The position numbers were made by a program, and so were the translations under genes. The notes beneath the pieces are model-generated. The model saw only the letters and a list, made by a program, of their open reading frames with translations, made no database searches and was not told the DNA's origin. Shown here piece by piece: positions 24,593 through 33,262 of a DNA stretch of 64,000 nt. Origin of the DNA: Bacillota bacterium (GTDB lineage: Bacteria; Bacillota; Clostridia; Oscillospirales; Ruminococcaceae); the NCBI GenBank assembly GCA_023388515.1, contig JAEWGD010000014.1, positions 12,953-76,952 of the forward strand. Reading direction: 5' to 3'. Position 1 is the first letter of the stretch, and every line of letters starts with the position of its first letter.

Positions 24593-26866
24593 TTAAAAAC
24601 TCCTCCAGTTATCGACATTATCAGCATTCACAGCCAAAAATTCAGCAATTTCGTTAGCAGGCATAGGCTTTCCAAATAAATATCCTTGAGCGTGGTCGCA
24701 TCCAACCTCCTTGAGAATCCTTGCCTGTCCTTCCTTTTCGATACCCTCAGCAATAGTTTCAATCTTTTTAGATTTTGCAATTTTAATCACTGCTGAAACA
24801 ATTTCACGAGCAATCTCATCTGTTTCAAGATTAACTATAAATGTACGGTCTAGTTTAAGTAACGTAATAGGTAGAATTTGAATATAGCTTAAAGAAGAAT
24901 AACCTGTACCAAAATCATCCATAGCAAGCTTGATGCCCATATTCCTCAACTGGTGCATACTACTAACAGCGAGGTCAATATCTTGCATAGCAAGCGTTTC
25001 TGTTAGCTCTATTTCAAGATATTCAGCATCAAGCCCACTCTTTACAAGAACATCAAAAACAGTATCTTTTATATCCCTTTGATAAAAATCAGCAGATGTT
25101 AGGTTTACGGACACAACAATTTTAGGCAACCCCATATCCTGCCAAGATTTGTTTTGCCTGCAAGCTTCAGCAAGGACATATTCACTTATTTTTATTATAA
25201 GTTGTGAAGTTTCAGCAACAGGTACGAATTTTCCAGGAAGAACAATAGTCCCATCAGGCTTAATCCATCTGATAAGAGCCTCAACCCCGATGATTTTACC
25301 CGTATTCAAGTCTACTTTTGGTTGATAATAAAGCCCAAGTTCATTGTTATCAATTGCATCAGAGAGAGCTTTTTCAAGTTCATTCCCGTTAATAACCATA
25401 TCATGCATAGAGCTGTCATAGCCGAGAATAGTACCCCTGTTTCTCATCCCCGCAGATAATGCGAATTCAGCTTGTTCAAGCACTTTAACAAAGCTAGCAG
25501 CGTTACCTGGCATACAAGAATATCCAGCAGAGCATGAGAGCGATTGATTAGAAAAAACATCAACAGCAAGCTTTGAAAAGTCAAGCTGTATTTTCTCAAC
25601 AGTTTTAATCGGAAGGTCGCCATCACCATAATCCTTAATAATTAAAGCGAAATTATCGCCACCAATTCTTGCAACAAATCCACCAAAAGAAAGATATTTG
25701 TAAAGCATTTGTGCAAAACTACGAAGTAATTTATTTCCATTATGATACCCGCAAGTATCATTAATTATGTGAAATTTATCAATATCTACAACAATAACCC
25801 AATATGATAAGTCAAGGTCAATACAGCAGTCAAAAATCTCCTGTCCCATAATCATAAGCTTATTTCGGTTAGGAATATCGGTAACCTGATCCACATAAGC
25901 AAGGCGTTCAATAAGCAAGTCCTTTTCCTTATCCTTATGAATATCAATAAACGCACCACCCATAACCCTGTTTTTTATATAAGAAATATTTGCAGTTTTA
26001 TAGCGATAAAGGTACCAACGATATTTTTTATCAGCAGAAAGAATTCTAAACTCAATATTATGAATTTTCGTATCATCAGGTCCAACAGATTTAAACAGAC
26101 TATTAACATAGGCTTCATACAGCATTTTATCGTTAGGATGAACTTTTTTCTTTAATTGCTTGAAAGAAATTATTGAGCTATCCAAGCCAAGCATCTTTTG
26201 TAATTCCTTTGACGCATAAAAGTTGTCATTTCCGTCCTCGCTTAATATAATACCTATCTCCGAAAGCTCCATCGAAAGCTCATATCTGCTTTCCGAAACG
26301 GAAAGATTTTGAGAATATATATTAAGTTCATCTTGCATATTTTTTAATTCAGTTAAATCAAATCCGATTGATAACAAAAGTTTGTAGTTCTTATTTTCCA
26401 TTATTTCCGAAGAACTCCAAATAAAATATTTATTACTTCCATCTGACACCTTAAAAGTAATCTCTTCTTTTTCATTTTTAAGAATTTTATCAATGTTTTC
26501 AATGGTGAAATCAGGGAGATTAAAGACCTTACACATGAGCATATACTCATCAAAGTCTACATTTTCTATATCAAGTATACTTTTCAACTTTTCATTTGGT
26601 ATAATAATACTGAGGTCAGATGTCCATAATATAGCAGGAGTATCAATATCATCAGCAATTTTGGTGATATAAGACTGATTAATGTATCCCTCTTTTTTTT
26701 CTTTTAAATGATAATAAACGCCTAACAACAAACCAAGCAGAGAAAGTGTGATAACGTAGACATACAAAATTTGCAATGAGGCTGACTTGTTAAAATAAGT
26801 ATATACTAATATAAACCCTGTGCAAATAAACAGAAAAATCTCTGCAAATAGAATTTTATTTTTCAT
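24593..26866 (-). CDS. c-di-GMP phosphodiesterase with degenerate GGDEF (PAS-GGDEF-EAL)
   Basis: This 757-residue membrane sensor has two N-terminal helices (about 6-23 and 32-51), PAS-like domains (about 70-175 and 195-310), a GGDEF domain (about 325-485) and an EAL domain (about 500-745). The GGDEF signature reads GGDNF (402-406), losing the catalytic Glu, so cyclase activity is doubtful. The EAL residues look intact: EALIRW (529-), NLTSADF, ELTETLAM, DDFGTGYSS, KLDRTFI, AEGIE and QGYLFGKP. It should hydrolyse c-di-GMP. GGGGTGG precedes the ATG. It heads an operon with trhA and pfkA, divergent from the two-component system. Confidence 0.93.
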   Translation of the reverse strand: MKNKILFAEIFLFICTGFILVYTYFNKSASLQILYVYVITLSLLGLLLGVYYHLKEKKEGYINQSYITKIADDIDTPAILWTSDLSIIIPNEKLKSILDIENVDFDEYMLMCKVFNLPDFTIENIDKILKNEKEEITFKVSDGSNKYFIWSSSEIMENKNYKLLLSIGFDLTELKNMQDELNIYSQNLSVSESRYELSMELSEIGIILSEDGNDNFYASKELQKMLGLDSSIISFKQLKKKVHPNDKMLYEAYVNSLFKSVGPDDTKIHNIEFRILSADKKYRWYLYRYKTANISYIKNRVMGGAFIDIHKDKEKDLLIERLAYVDQVTDIPNRNKLMIMGQEIFDCCIDLDLSYWVIVVDIDKFHIINDTCGYHNGNKLLRSFAQMLYKYLSFGGFVARIGGDNFALIIKDYGDGDLPIKTVEKIQLDFSKLAVDVFSNQSLSCSAGYSCMPGNAASFVKVLEQAEFALSAGMRNRGTILGYDSSMHDMVINGNELEKALSDAIDNNELGLYYQPKVDLNTGKIIGVEALIRWIKPDGTIVLPGKFVPVAETSQLIIKISEYVLAEACRQNKSWQDMGLPKIVVSVNLTSADFYQRDIKDTVFDVLVKSGLDAEYLEIELTETLAMQDIDLAVSSMHQLRNMGIKLAMDDFGTGYSSLSYIQILPITLLKLDRTFIVNLETDEIAREIVSAVIKIAKSKKIETIAEGIEKEGQARILKEVGCDHAQGYLFGKPMPANEIAEFLAVNADNVDNWRSF

Positions 26867-27118
26867 CTATGCCACCCCTCTAAATGTGTGTGCATTTTAT
26901 TTATGATAATCTCATATAACTTTACCCATACATAATTACCTTAACACAATTATAACAATACTTTTGTATGATGTCAATGAGAATTAGTGAAGTTAGAATT
27001 AAATTTTACTACTATTTTCACAAAATATACACATATATAATGTAAAATAGATATATTAAGATGAAAAAATTAAAATGAACATTTATAGGGATAATTTATA
27101 ATTTAAGGGGTGACTAAT

Positions 27119-27790
27119 TTGTATAAACTATTAGTAGTTGACGATGAGGTTAATATAAGGAAAGTTGTCCGTGAGTATGCTGAGTTTGAAGGGTATGAGG
27201 TTGAAGAGGCAGAGGACGGTATGCAGGCTGTTGAGATGGCAAAGAAAAAGGATTACGACCTTATTATTATGGATGTAATGATGCCTAAATTAGATGGCTT
27301 TTCAAGTTGCAAGGAAATTAAAAAGCATAAGGACATACCTGTTATCATGCTTTCTGCAAGAGGTGAGGAATATGACAAGCTTTTCGGGTTTGAGATTGGA
27401 ATTGATGACTATGTAGTAAAGCCTTTTTCACCGAAAGAGCTTATGGCGAGAGTTAGAGTTGCTATTAGGAGGAATACTTCTGAGCAAAAGGCTGATGAAA
27501 AGCTAGAGTTTGAGGGGCTTAGAATTGATATTTTAGGACGTGTTGTCTATGTTAATGAAGAAAGAGTAGCAATGACACCTAAGGAATACGACTTGCTGTT
27601 TTATCTGGTTAAAAACAAAAACCTTGCACTCACTAGAGATAAACTGCTTGAAGATGTTTGGGGCTATGACTTCTTTGGTGATGATAGAACTGTTGATACC
27701 CATATAAAAATGCTGAGAAACAGTCTTGGAGAATACAGAAAGTTCATAGTGACATTGAGAGGAATGGGGTATAAGTTTGAAGCGAACTAG
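27119..27790 (+). CDS. OmpR/PhoB-family response regulator
   Basis: This 223-residue regulator has a receiver domain with acidic pair Asp8-Asp9, phosphoacceptor Asp52 (IIMDVMMPKLDG) and Lys101 (VVKPFSPKEL). A winged-helix DNA-binding domain follows (MTPKEYDLLFYLV, DKLLEDVWGYDFFGDDRTVDTHIKMLR). I chose the TTG at 27119 because AAGGGG lies 8 nt upstream; the in-frame GTG at 27110 overlaps the SD. The histidine kinase gene overlaps its end by 14 nt, so the pair is one operon. The target genes are unknown. Confidence 0.95.
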   Translation: MYKLLVVDDEVNIRKVVREYAEFEGYEVEEAEDGMQAVEMAKKKDYDLIIMDVMMPKLDGFSSCKEIKKHKDIPVIMLSARGEEYDKLFGFEIGIDDYVVKPFSPKELMARVRVAIRRNTSEQKADEKLEFEGLRIDILGRVVYVNEERVAMTPKEYDLLFYLVKNKNLALTRDKLLEDVWGYDFFGDDRTVDTHIKMLRNSLGEYRKFIVTLRGMGYKFEAN

Positions 27791-29222
27791 GAGCCTTAGA
27801 TTTAATATTTGGCTATATTTTATGCTTTTTGTTATCGTTGTATTTACATTGCTTTGGGTATTTCAGATACTTTTCTTTGAGAGTTTTTACAAAAGAATGA
27901 AGTTTAATGCTATTGAAGAAGTATCGAATGGAATAATTGATATATATGGTAGTGAAAATTACGAAAATGAAATGCGTATGTTTGCGATAGAAAATGAAGT
28001 TTCTATAATTATTTATGACAAATATAATCGTTTAAGGCTTTCCATTGGTGGCTATGGAGATTTTGCTTTGATGAGTGGCTATAATGAAACTCCGATGTAC
28101 TTAAAAGAGCTTATTAATAGCAAAGATGGCATAATAAAATATGTAGTTAATGAAAAACGAACTAATAAGCAGGTTTTGATTTATGGTTCTGTCATAGGTA
28201 CACATGATAATACTGACGGATATCTGCTTGTAAGTTCAACGCTAGAGCCTGTTGAGTCAACTGTAGCTATTATAAAAAAGCAGATGTATATAATTTCTGG
28301 AATATTAATATTTTTTGGAGCATTACTTTCACTTTGGGCATCACAAATGATTGCGTCACCGATTATAAAGATAACGGAGTCGGCTAAAAAGCTTGCTAAG
28401 GGAAATTATGACGTTGAACTTGACGGTGATGAATATAATGAAGTGTATCAGCTTTCGCAGACCTTGAGTTATGCGTCTAAAGAAATTTCAAGGGTTGATA
28501 AGCTACAAAGGGACTTGATTGCCAATGTATCCCATGACTTGCGGACGCCTCTTACAATGTTGAAAGCATATGCAGAAATGATTAGGGACTTATCGGGAGA
28601 TAACCCCACTAAGCGTGGTGAGCATTTGAATATAATCATTGACGAAACAGATAGGCTTGCACAGCTGGTAACGGATATGATGGACATAACTAGGATTGAA
28701 AGTGGTGGAATTGCTCTTAATTATTCAACATTTGGAATAAGAAGTAAGCTTGAAGATATAATCACCAGATACAAAGGCATATCTGAATATATGGGTTATA
28801 ATATTCATTTTGAAGCTGATGAAGAAATTGATGTTTATTGTGACTTAGCAAAAATTGAACAGGTATTAACTAATCTGGTTAATAATGCAATTAACTATAC
28901 TGGTGAGGATAAAAATGTTTTTGTAAAACAGATAAATCAAAGTGATGGCGTAAGAATTGAGGTTAGAGATACAGGGCAGGGTATTAGCGAGGAGGATATT
29001 AAGCTTATTTTTGATAAGTATTATCGTTCTGAAAATCATAAGAGAGAAGTTGTCGGAACAGGTTTAGGCTTGTCAATTGTTAAGGTGATTTTGAAAAAAC
29101 ATAATTTTGCATATGGTGTTCAGAGTACGATTGGAAAGGGAAGTGTGTTCTGGTTTAAGCTAAAACTTGCTGAAAAGCCTGATGAAAAGCTTGTTGAAAA
29201 CATGGAAATAAGCAAAAAATAG
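27777..29222 (+). CDS. Sensor histidine kinase
   Basis: This 481-residue membrane kinase is partner of the regulator just upstream. Helices at about 13-34 and 170-192 bracket an extracellular sensor of about 130 residues. A HAMP linker (about 193-243) follows. Next comes the H-box DLIANVSHDLRTPLT with His253, then N (NLVNNAINYT), G1 (DTGQGIS), F (FDKYYR) and G2 (GTGLGLSIV) boxes. The start is a TTG inside the regulator gene with GGGG 7 nt upstream. The sensed signal cannot be told from the sensor domain. Confidence 0.94.
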   Translation: MKRTRSLRFNIWLYFMLFVIVVFTLLWVFQILFFESFYKRMKFNAIEEVSNGIIDIYGSENYENEMRMFAIENEVSIIIYDKYNRLRLSIGGYGDFALMSGYNETPMYLKELINSKDGIIKYVVNEKRTNKQVLIYGSVIGTHDNTDGYLLVSSTLEPVESTVAIIKKQMYIISGILIFFGALLSLWASQMIASPIIKITESAKKLAKGNYDVELDGDEYNEVYQLSQTLSYASKEISRVDKLQRDLIANVSHDLRTPLTMLKAYAEMIRDLSGDNPTKRGEHLNIIIDETDRLAQLVTDMMDITRIESGGIALNYSTFGIRSKLEDIITRYKGISEYMGYNIHFEADEEIDVYCDLAKIEQVLTNLVNNAINYTGEDKNVFVKQINQSDGVRIEVRDTGQGISEEDIKLIFDKYYRSENHKREVVGTGLGLSIVKVILKKHNFAYGVQSTIGKGSVFWFKLKLAEKPDEKLVENMEISKK

Positions 29223-29391
29223 AAATTTAAGTGATTTCAATTTATTTTCAATTAGTTTTCACTAAACATACACATATACTTGTTATTATAAGAATATCTC
29301 CTAAGAGGAGATGAAACCCCTTTCTTAATTTGATATTTTTACGTCCCCCAACGTGAAAATATAAATCCCCAATAATCCCTATATCATAATA

Positions 29392-29430
29392 CAAAACTCC
29401 CATGCTATTATAGTATGGGAGTTTTGTATT
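29392..29430. terminator. Terminator between kinase gene and rnfB
   Basis: AAAACTCCCAT and ATGGGAGTTTT pair around a short AT loop with flanking A- and T-runs, serving both converging genes. Confidence 0.85.
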
Positions 29431-29438
29431 ATTTATTT

Positions 29439-30233
29439 TTAGTCAGAGCAGTTAGTTATTGCACCAGTTGGGCAAGCCTCATAGCAAACACCACAAACAG
29501 TGCATTTTTCATAGTCTATTTCAGCACAGTTATCTGTAACCTTAATTGCGTCACTTAGGCATTTCTTTTCGCATATTTTACAGCCAATACAGCCATTCTT
29601 ACAGTTTGTCTTTGTTATTTTTCCATTGTCCTTTGAGGAACAAGCAACATCTATATGCTTTGTAACAGGTCGCAAGGAAATTAATAGGTTCGGGCAAGCC
29701 TTAACGCATTTTCCACATGATATGCAAGCCGATTTGTCAATACAAGCAATGCCGTTTACAATTGAAATCGCATCATATTCACACACAGCAACACAGTCAC
29801 CAAGCCCTAAACAGCCATATGTACACACCCCGTCACCACTGTAAAAGCGTTTAGTCGCCACACAACTCTGTATTCCATCAAATGTGAATTTCTTTGTAGT
29901 AGCATCACAATCACCACTGCAGTGCACAACAGCTACCTCCCGAACCACGTCAACAGCATCTTTACCAAGTATATTGCTGATTTCTTCAACAACATCACTC
30001 CCGCCAGGCTTGCAAAGCGTCGTTGACTCATCTTTTTCTATAACAGCACTCGCATAATCAGCACAGCCAGCATACCCACAAGCACCACAGTTAATCTGTG
30101 GCAGTGCGTCATTTACTCGCTCAATGCGTTCATCAACTTTTACCTCAAATGCCTTAGACGCAACAGAAAGTAATATGCCTGCTACTAAACCAATTCCTGA
30201 AAATATTAATATGGGTATTACATAGGTTTCCAT
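29439..30233 (-). CDS. rnfB: Rnf complex ferredoxin subunit RnfB
   Basis: RnfB receives electrons from reduced ferredoxin for the Rnf pump. The 264-residue protein has an N-terminal membrane helix (about 6-25) and a four-Cys cluster near 49-74 (NCGACGYAGCADY...LCKPGG). A series of [4Fe-4S] motifs follows: CVAVCEYD, CISCGKCVKACP, CIGCKICEKKCLSDAI and CTVCGVCYEACPTGA. It is separated from rnfA by 255 bp holding a dispersed repeat, unlike the tight spacing of the other rnf genes. The SD (AAGGGA) is some distance from the ATG at 30233. Confidence 0.95.
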   Translation of the reverse strand: METYVIPILIFSGIGLVAGILLSVASKAFEVKVDERIERVNDALPQINCGACGYAGCADYASAVIEKDESTTLCKPGGSDVVEEISNILGKDAVDVVREVAVVHCSGDCDATTKKFTFDGIQSCVATKRFYSGDGVCTYGCLGLGDCVAVCEYDAISIVNGIACIDKSACISCGKCVKACPNLLISLRPVTKHIDVACSSKDNGKITKTNCKNGCIGCKICEKKCLSDAIKVTDNCAEIDYEKCTVCGVCYEACPTGAITNCSD

Positions 30234-30239
30234 ATATCA

Positions 30240-30480
30240 CGTTCATCCCTTTCCTTCTTGTTCGCCTTACGGCATGAGGTTGCCGCCTCAAATTCCGCTT
30301 GTTCGCCTTACGGCATGAGGCTGCCGCCTCAAACTCCGCTAAGCTTTTTGAAAAAAGCTTAACCAAAAACTTTTATATGTGAGAAAATACATACACACAA
30401 AAGTTTTTAATCCAATTTTTTCAAAAAATTGGCGGGGGTTTGGGGCGAGTAGCCCCATAAGCCGACAGGCTTGACTTTGT
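30240..30480 (-). repeat. Dispersed palindromic intergenic repeat, locus C (within rnf cluster)
   Basis: In minus orientation this region has two GAGGCGGCA(G/A)CCTCATGCCG hairpins, AAGCTTTTTTCAAAAAGCTT and AACATATAAAAG-like leader sequence. There is also a second, related module with CCAATTTTTTGAAAAAATTGG and a GGGGCTACTCGCCCC palindrome. It occupies nearly the whole rnfA-rnfB gap. Confidence 0.8.
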
Positions 30481-30488
30481 CTTGCCAC

Positions 30489-31067
30489 TCAACTAGTAAA
30501 CCCTGAAAAGCCCATAAAGCTTAGTGATACTATTGAGGCGGCAATTAATGTTGATGGCACTCCCTTAAACGTTTCTGGTATATCAGCAGTTTCAAGCTTT
30601 GAGCGAACTCCAGCGAAAATTATAAGTACAAGCGTAAAGCCAATCCCTACAAATGTTGAGTTTGCCAACGACTCCATAAAGCTGAATTCATTGTCAATGT
30701 TTATAAGCGTTACACCCAATACTGCACAGTTTGTTGTGATAAGTGGAAGATAAACTCCAAGCGACTTGTAAAGTGGTGGCATAAACTTTTTCAGAACAAT
30801 TTCAACAAGCTGAACGAATAACGCAATAATAAGTATAAATATTATAGTTCGTAGGTAGGTAAGTCCCATCGGTTCTAATATTAGCGTGTATGCAGGATAT
30901 GTAAACGCTGTTGCACAAGCCATTACAAAAATTACAGCAGCACCCATGCCAAGACTTGAAGTCAACTTTTTTGATACTCCAAGAAATGGGCAGATACCCA
31001 TGAATTTTGATAGAACAAAGTTATCGGTTAAAATTGCAGAAAGCATAATCACAAAATAAGTTTTCAT
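30489..31067 (-). CDS. rnfA: Rnf complex membrane subunit RnfA
   Basis: RnfA (192 residues) is one of the two homologous six-helix core subunits that, with RnfE, hold a membrane iron-sulfur centre and form the ion path. Cysteines in DNFVLSKFMGICPFLGVSKK and ITTNCAVLGV are the conserved pair. The start ATG overlaps the rnfE stop (TAATG), with GGAGGTGG inside rnfE. The length is normal. Confidence 0.96.
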   Translation of the reverse strand: MKTYFVIMLSAILTDNFVLSKFMGICPFLGVSKKLTSSLGMGAAVIFVMACATAFTYPAYTLILEPMGLTYLRTIIFILIIALFVQLVEIVLKKFMPPLYKSLGVYLPLITTNCAVLGVTLINIDNEFSFMESLANSTFVGIGFTLVLIIFAGVRSKLETADIPETFKGVPSTLIAASIVSLSFMGFSGFTS

Positions 31068-31735
31068 TACTCACCACCTCCATTTGCACCACAAACAGCC
31101 GAATTAGGACAACCTTTACAGCCGATTTCCTTAGGTGGCTTTTTATTTGCAAGTTTATTTACCAGAGCTATGATTACGCCAAGCACGAAAAATCCACCTG
31201 CTGGCATAATGAAAATGGTCATAGATGCGTCAAGAGGAATATTTACTTCAAAATTTGTACCTGTAAGCCATGTTCCAGCACCCATGATTTCCCTAATTGT
31301 ACCCATAGCAAAGAGTGAAAGAGTGAACCCAAGTCCCATTCCCAAGCCGTCTAAAATTGATGGCATAAGCTTATTTTTGCAAGCAAACATTTCAGCACGA
31401 CCTAGTATAATGCAGTTTACGGTGATAAGCGATAGGAATGTTCCAAGACTTGTATATAATTCTGGCAGATACCCTTTCATAAGAAACTCAATCAGCGTAA
31501 CAAATCCAGCAATAATAACTATGTAGCAAGGTAGCTTTACAGCTTTGGGGATAATATTTTTCAAGAGTGATATAGCGATATTTGAGCAGACAAGCACAAA
31601 GGCTGTTGCAAGTCCCATTCCAAGCCCGTTCATTGCCTCCGTAGTAATTGCGAGAGTAGGACACATTCCGAGCAGAGAAACTAGGGTTGGGTTTTCTTTA
31701 ATGATACCTTTAGTAAACTCTTTTAAGTTACTCAC
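31067..31735 (-). CDS. rnfE: Rnf complex membrane subunit RnfE
   Basis: RnfE (222 residues) is the RnfA homologue with inverted topology. The conserved Cys lie in LVSLLGMCPTLAIT and LITVNCIILGRAE. The start is a GTG with GGAGGAG 7 nt upstream, overlapping the rnfG stop by 8 nt. The C-terminus extends past the last helix as a short tail CKGCPNSAVCGANGGGE with three cysteines, which could bind metal or be a disulfide site. This tail is not part of the core fold. Confidence 0.95.
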   Translation of the reverse strand: MSNLKEFTKGIIKENPTLVSLLGMCPTLAITTEAMNGLGMGLATAFVLVCSNIAISLLKNIIPKAVKLPCYIVIIAGFVTLIEFLMKGYLPELYTSLGTFLSLITVNCIILGRAEMFACKNKLMPSILDGLGMGLGFTLSLFAMGTIREIMGAGTWLTGTNFEVNIPLDASMTIFIMPAGGFFVLGVIIALVNKLANKKPPKEIGCKGCPNSAVCGANGGGE

Positions 31736-32270
31736 CTAAAATCTCCTCCTTATGCTCATTGTAAGCGTTAATAGCAGTATCGACAGCGTTTTTTATGCCC
31801 TTTGATGAATAAGTAGCACCAGTGATACTGTCTATTTTATAGTTATCTGAATTTATTCCAACAAATTGGTCAAGAAAGCTTTTGTCTTTAACTTTTGTAC
31901 CCAAGCCTTGAGTTTCACTGATAGCAATGATGCTTATGTTTTGTAGATTTCCGTTTTCGTCAATACCAACAAGGGTATGCAGACCACCCTTTACATAACC
32001 ATCAGCGATTATTTCAAAAGCAACCTGTCCGTTATCATTAACGATTATGGAGGCTATTCCGTCATAGGTTTTAACAGTTCCATCATCATTTTCGAGCATT
32101 TTATATTCAGCATTGCTTTCACCATATATTTCATTTAAGCCCTCTTGCAGACTTTCTGTAATTACTCCTGTTGTATCAACATAGGTTGCCTCATAAGCGA
32201 CAATAAGCAATCCACAGATAATACCACAAATCAGCATAAGAACCAAAGGAGCTTTAATTTTCTCAAGCAT
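31728..32270 (-). CDS. rnfG: Rnf complex FMN-binding subunit RnfG
   Basis: RnfG (180 residues) carries covalently bound FMN outside the membrane. A single N-terminal helix (about 6-25) is followed by the FMN-binding domain with ISETQGLGTKV and the attachment motif DSITGATYSSKG, in which Thr153 takes the flavin phosphate. The ATG at 32270 has GGAGG upstream and overlaps the rnfD end; a start at 32306 would lengthen the overlap without an SD. Confidence 0.95.
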   Translation of the reverse strand: MLEKIKAPLVLMLICGIICGLLIVAYEATYVDTTGVITESLQEGLNEIYGESNAEYKMLENDDGTVKTYDGIASIIVNDNGQVAFEIIADGYVKGGLHTLVGIDENGNLQNISIIAISETQGLGTKVKDKSFLDQFVGINSDNYKIDSITGATYSSKGIKNAVDTAINAYNEHKEEILGE

Positions 32271-33219
32271 TTTGCATAACCTCCTTTTGTGGCTTTTTAG
32301 CACCAAGAGGTTTTGTCCTTGTAAATCTATCTATATAAGGTGTGAGTATATTCATAAGTAGAATTGCAAACGATACGCCCTCAGGATAGCTACCGAACTG
32401 CCTTATAAGGAATGTAATAACACCACAGCCGATACCGAACACGATTTTACCTTTGTTTGTAACTGGAGTAGTAACATAGTCAGTAGCCATGAAGAACGCA
32501 CCGAGAATTAGACCACCAGTAAGGACTTGATAGAGAACATCTCCACCTGAAATCCATGTAAGGAGTGCAACAGAGCCGATAAAAGCGACAGGAGTTGTAG
32601 GGGAGATAATTCGTCTTATAATAAGATAAACGCCACCGATAAGCAGAGCCAACGCACAGGTTTCGCCCAAACTTCCACCAGTTGTTCCTAAGAATAATTC
32701 CTTATAGCTAAATGGCATTTCACCGTTAACCCATTCTTTAACAAGTGGAGTGGCACTTGATACAAGTTCATTATTTTTATAGAAAAACGGCTCAACCCAT
32801 TCTGACATAGTGTTTGTAAACGAAAGCATTAGCACAATTCTTGCAGTTAACGCTGGGTTTGCAAAGTTATGCCCCAACCCACCAAAAAGCTGTTTTACAA
32901 TTGCAATTGCGATAAAGCTACCGATAATCGCCTGCCATAGTGGAATAGTGGCAGGTAGATTTAACGCCAATATCACGCCAGTTACAACAGCACTTAAATC
33001 GCTTATAGTTTGCTTTTTCTTCATAATAATTCGGCAACCGTATTCAAATACCACGCTAGAAACAACGCAAGTGATTATAACCAGAATAGCTTTCATACCA
33101 AATATAATCCCACTTGCAACAACTGTCGGCAAAAGGCTTGCTAACACGCAAAGCATAATTCTTTGCGTTGACATTTTATCTTTCTGATGGGGCGACGGTG
33201 ACACGATAAGTCTATCCAC
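32263..33219 (-). CDS. rnfD: Rnf complex FMN-binding membrane subunit RnfD
   Basis: RnfD (318 residues) is a multi-helix membrane subunit with covalent FMN. The N-terminus has the family's LIVSPSPHQ motif. LVSSATPLVKE (Thr near 157) is the flavin attachment region, GGLGHNFANPAL is conserved, and ATDYVTTPVTNKGK marks the C-terminal half. I prefer the GTG at 33219 (MDRLIVSPSPH). The in-frame TTG at 33228 sits too close to the AAAGG. Confidence 0.94.
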   Translation of the reverse strand: MDRLIVSPSPHQKDKMSTQRIMLCVLASLLPTVVASGIIFGMKAILVIITCVVSSVVFEYGCRIIMKKKQTISDLSAVVTGVILALNLPATIPLWQAIIGSFIAIAIVKQLFGGLGHNFANPALTARIVLMLSFTNTMSEWVEPFFYKNNELVSSATPLVKEWVNGEMPFSYKELFLGTTGGSLGETCALALLIGGVYLIIRRIISPTTPVAFIGSVALLTWISGGDVLYQVLTGGLILGAFFMATDYVTTPVTNKGKIVFGIGCGVITFLIRQFGSYPEGVSFAILLMNILTPYIDRFTRTKPLGAKKPQKEVMQNA

Positions 33220-33262
33220 TTTTATCAAATCCTTTCAGCTTATAATGATAAAGAATAACTGT

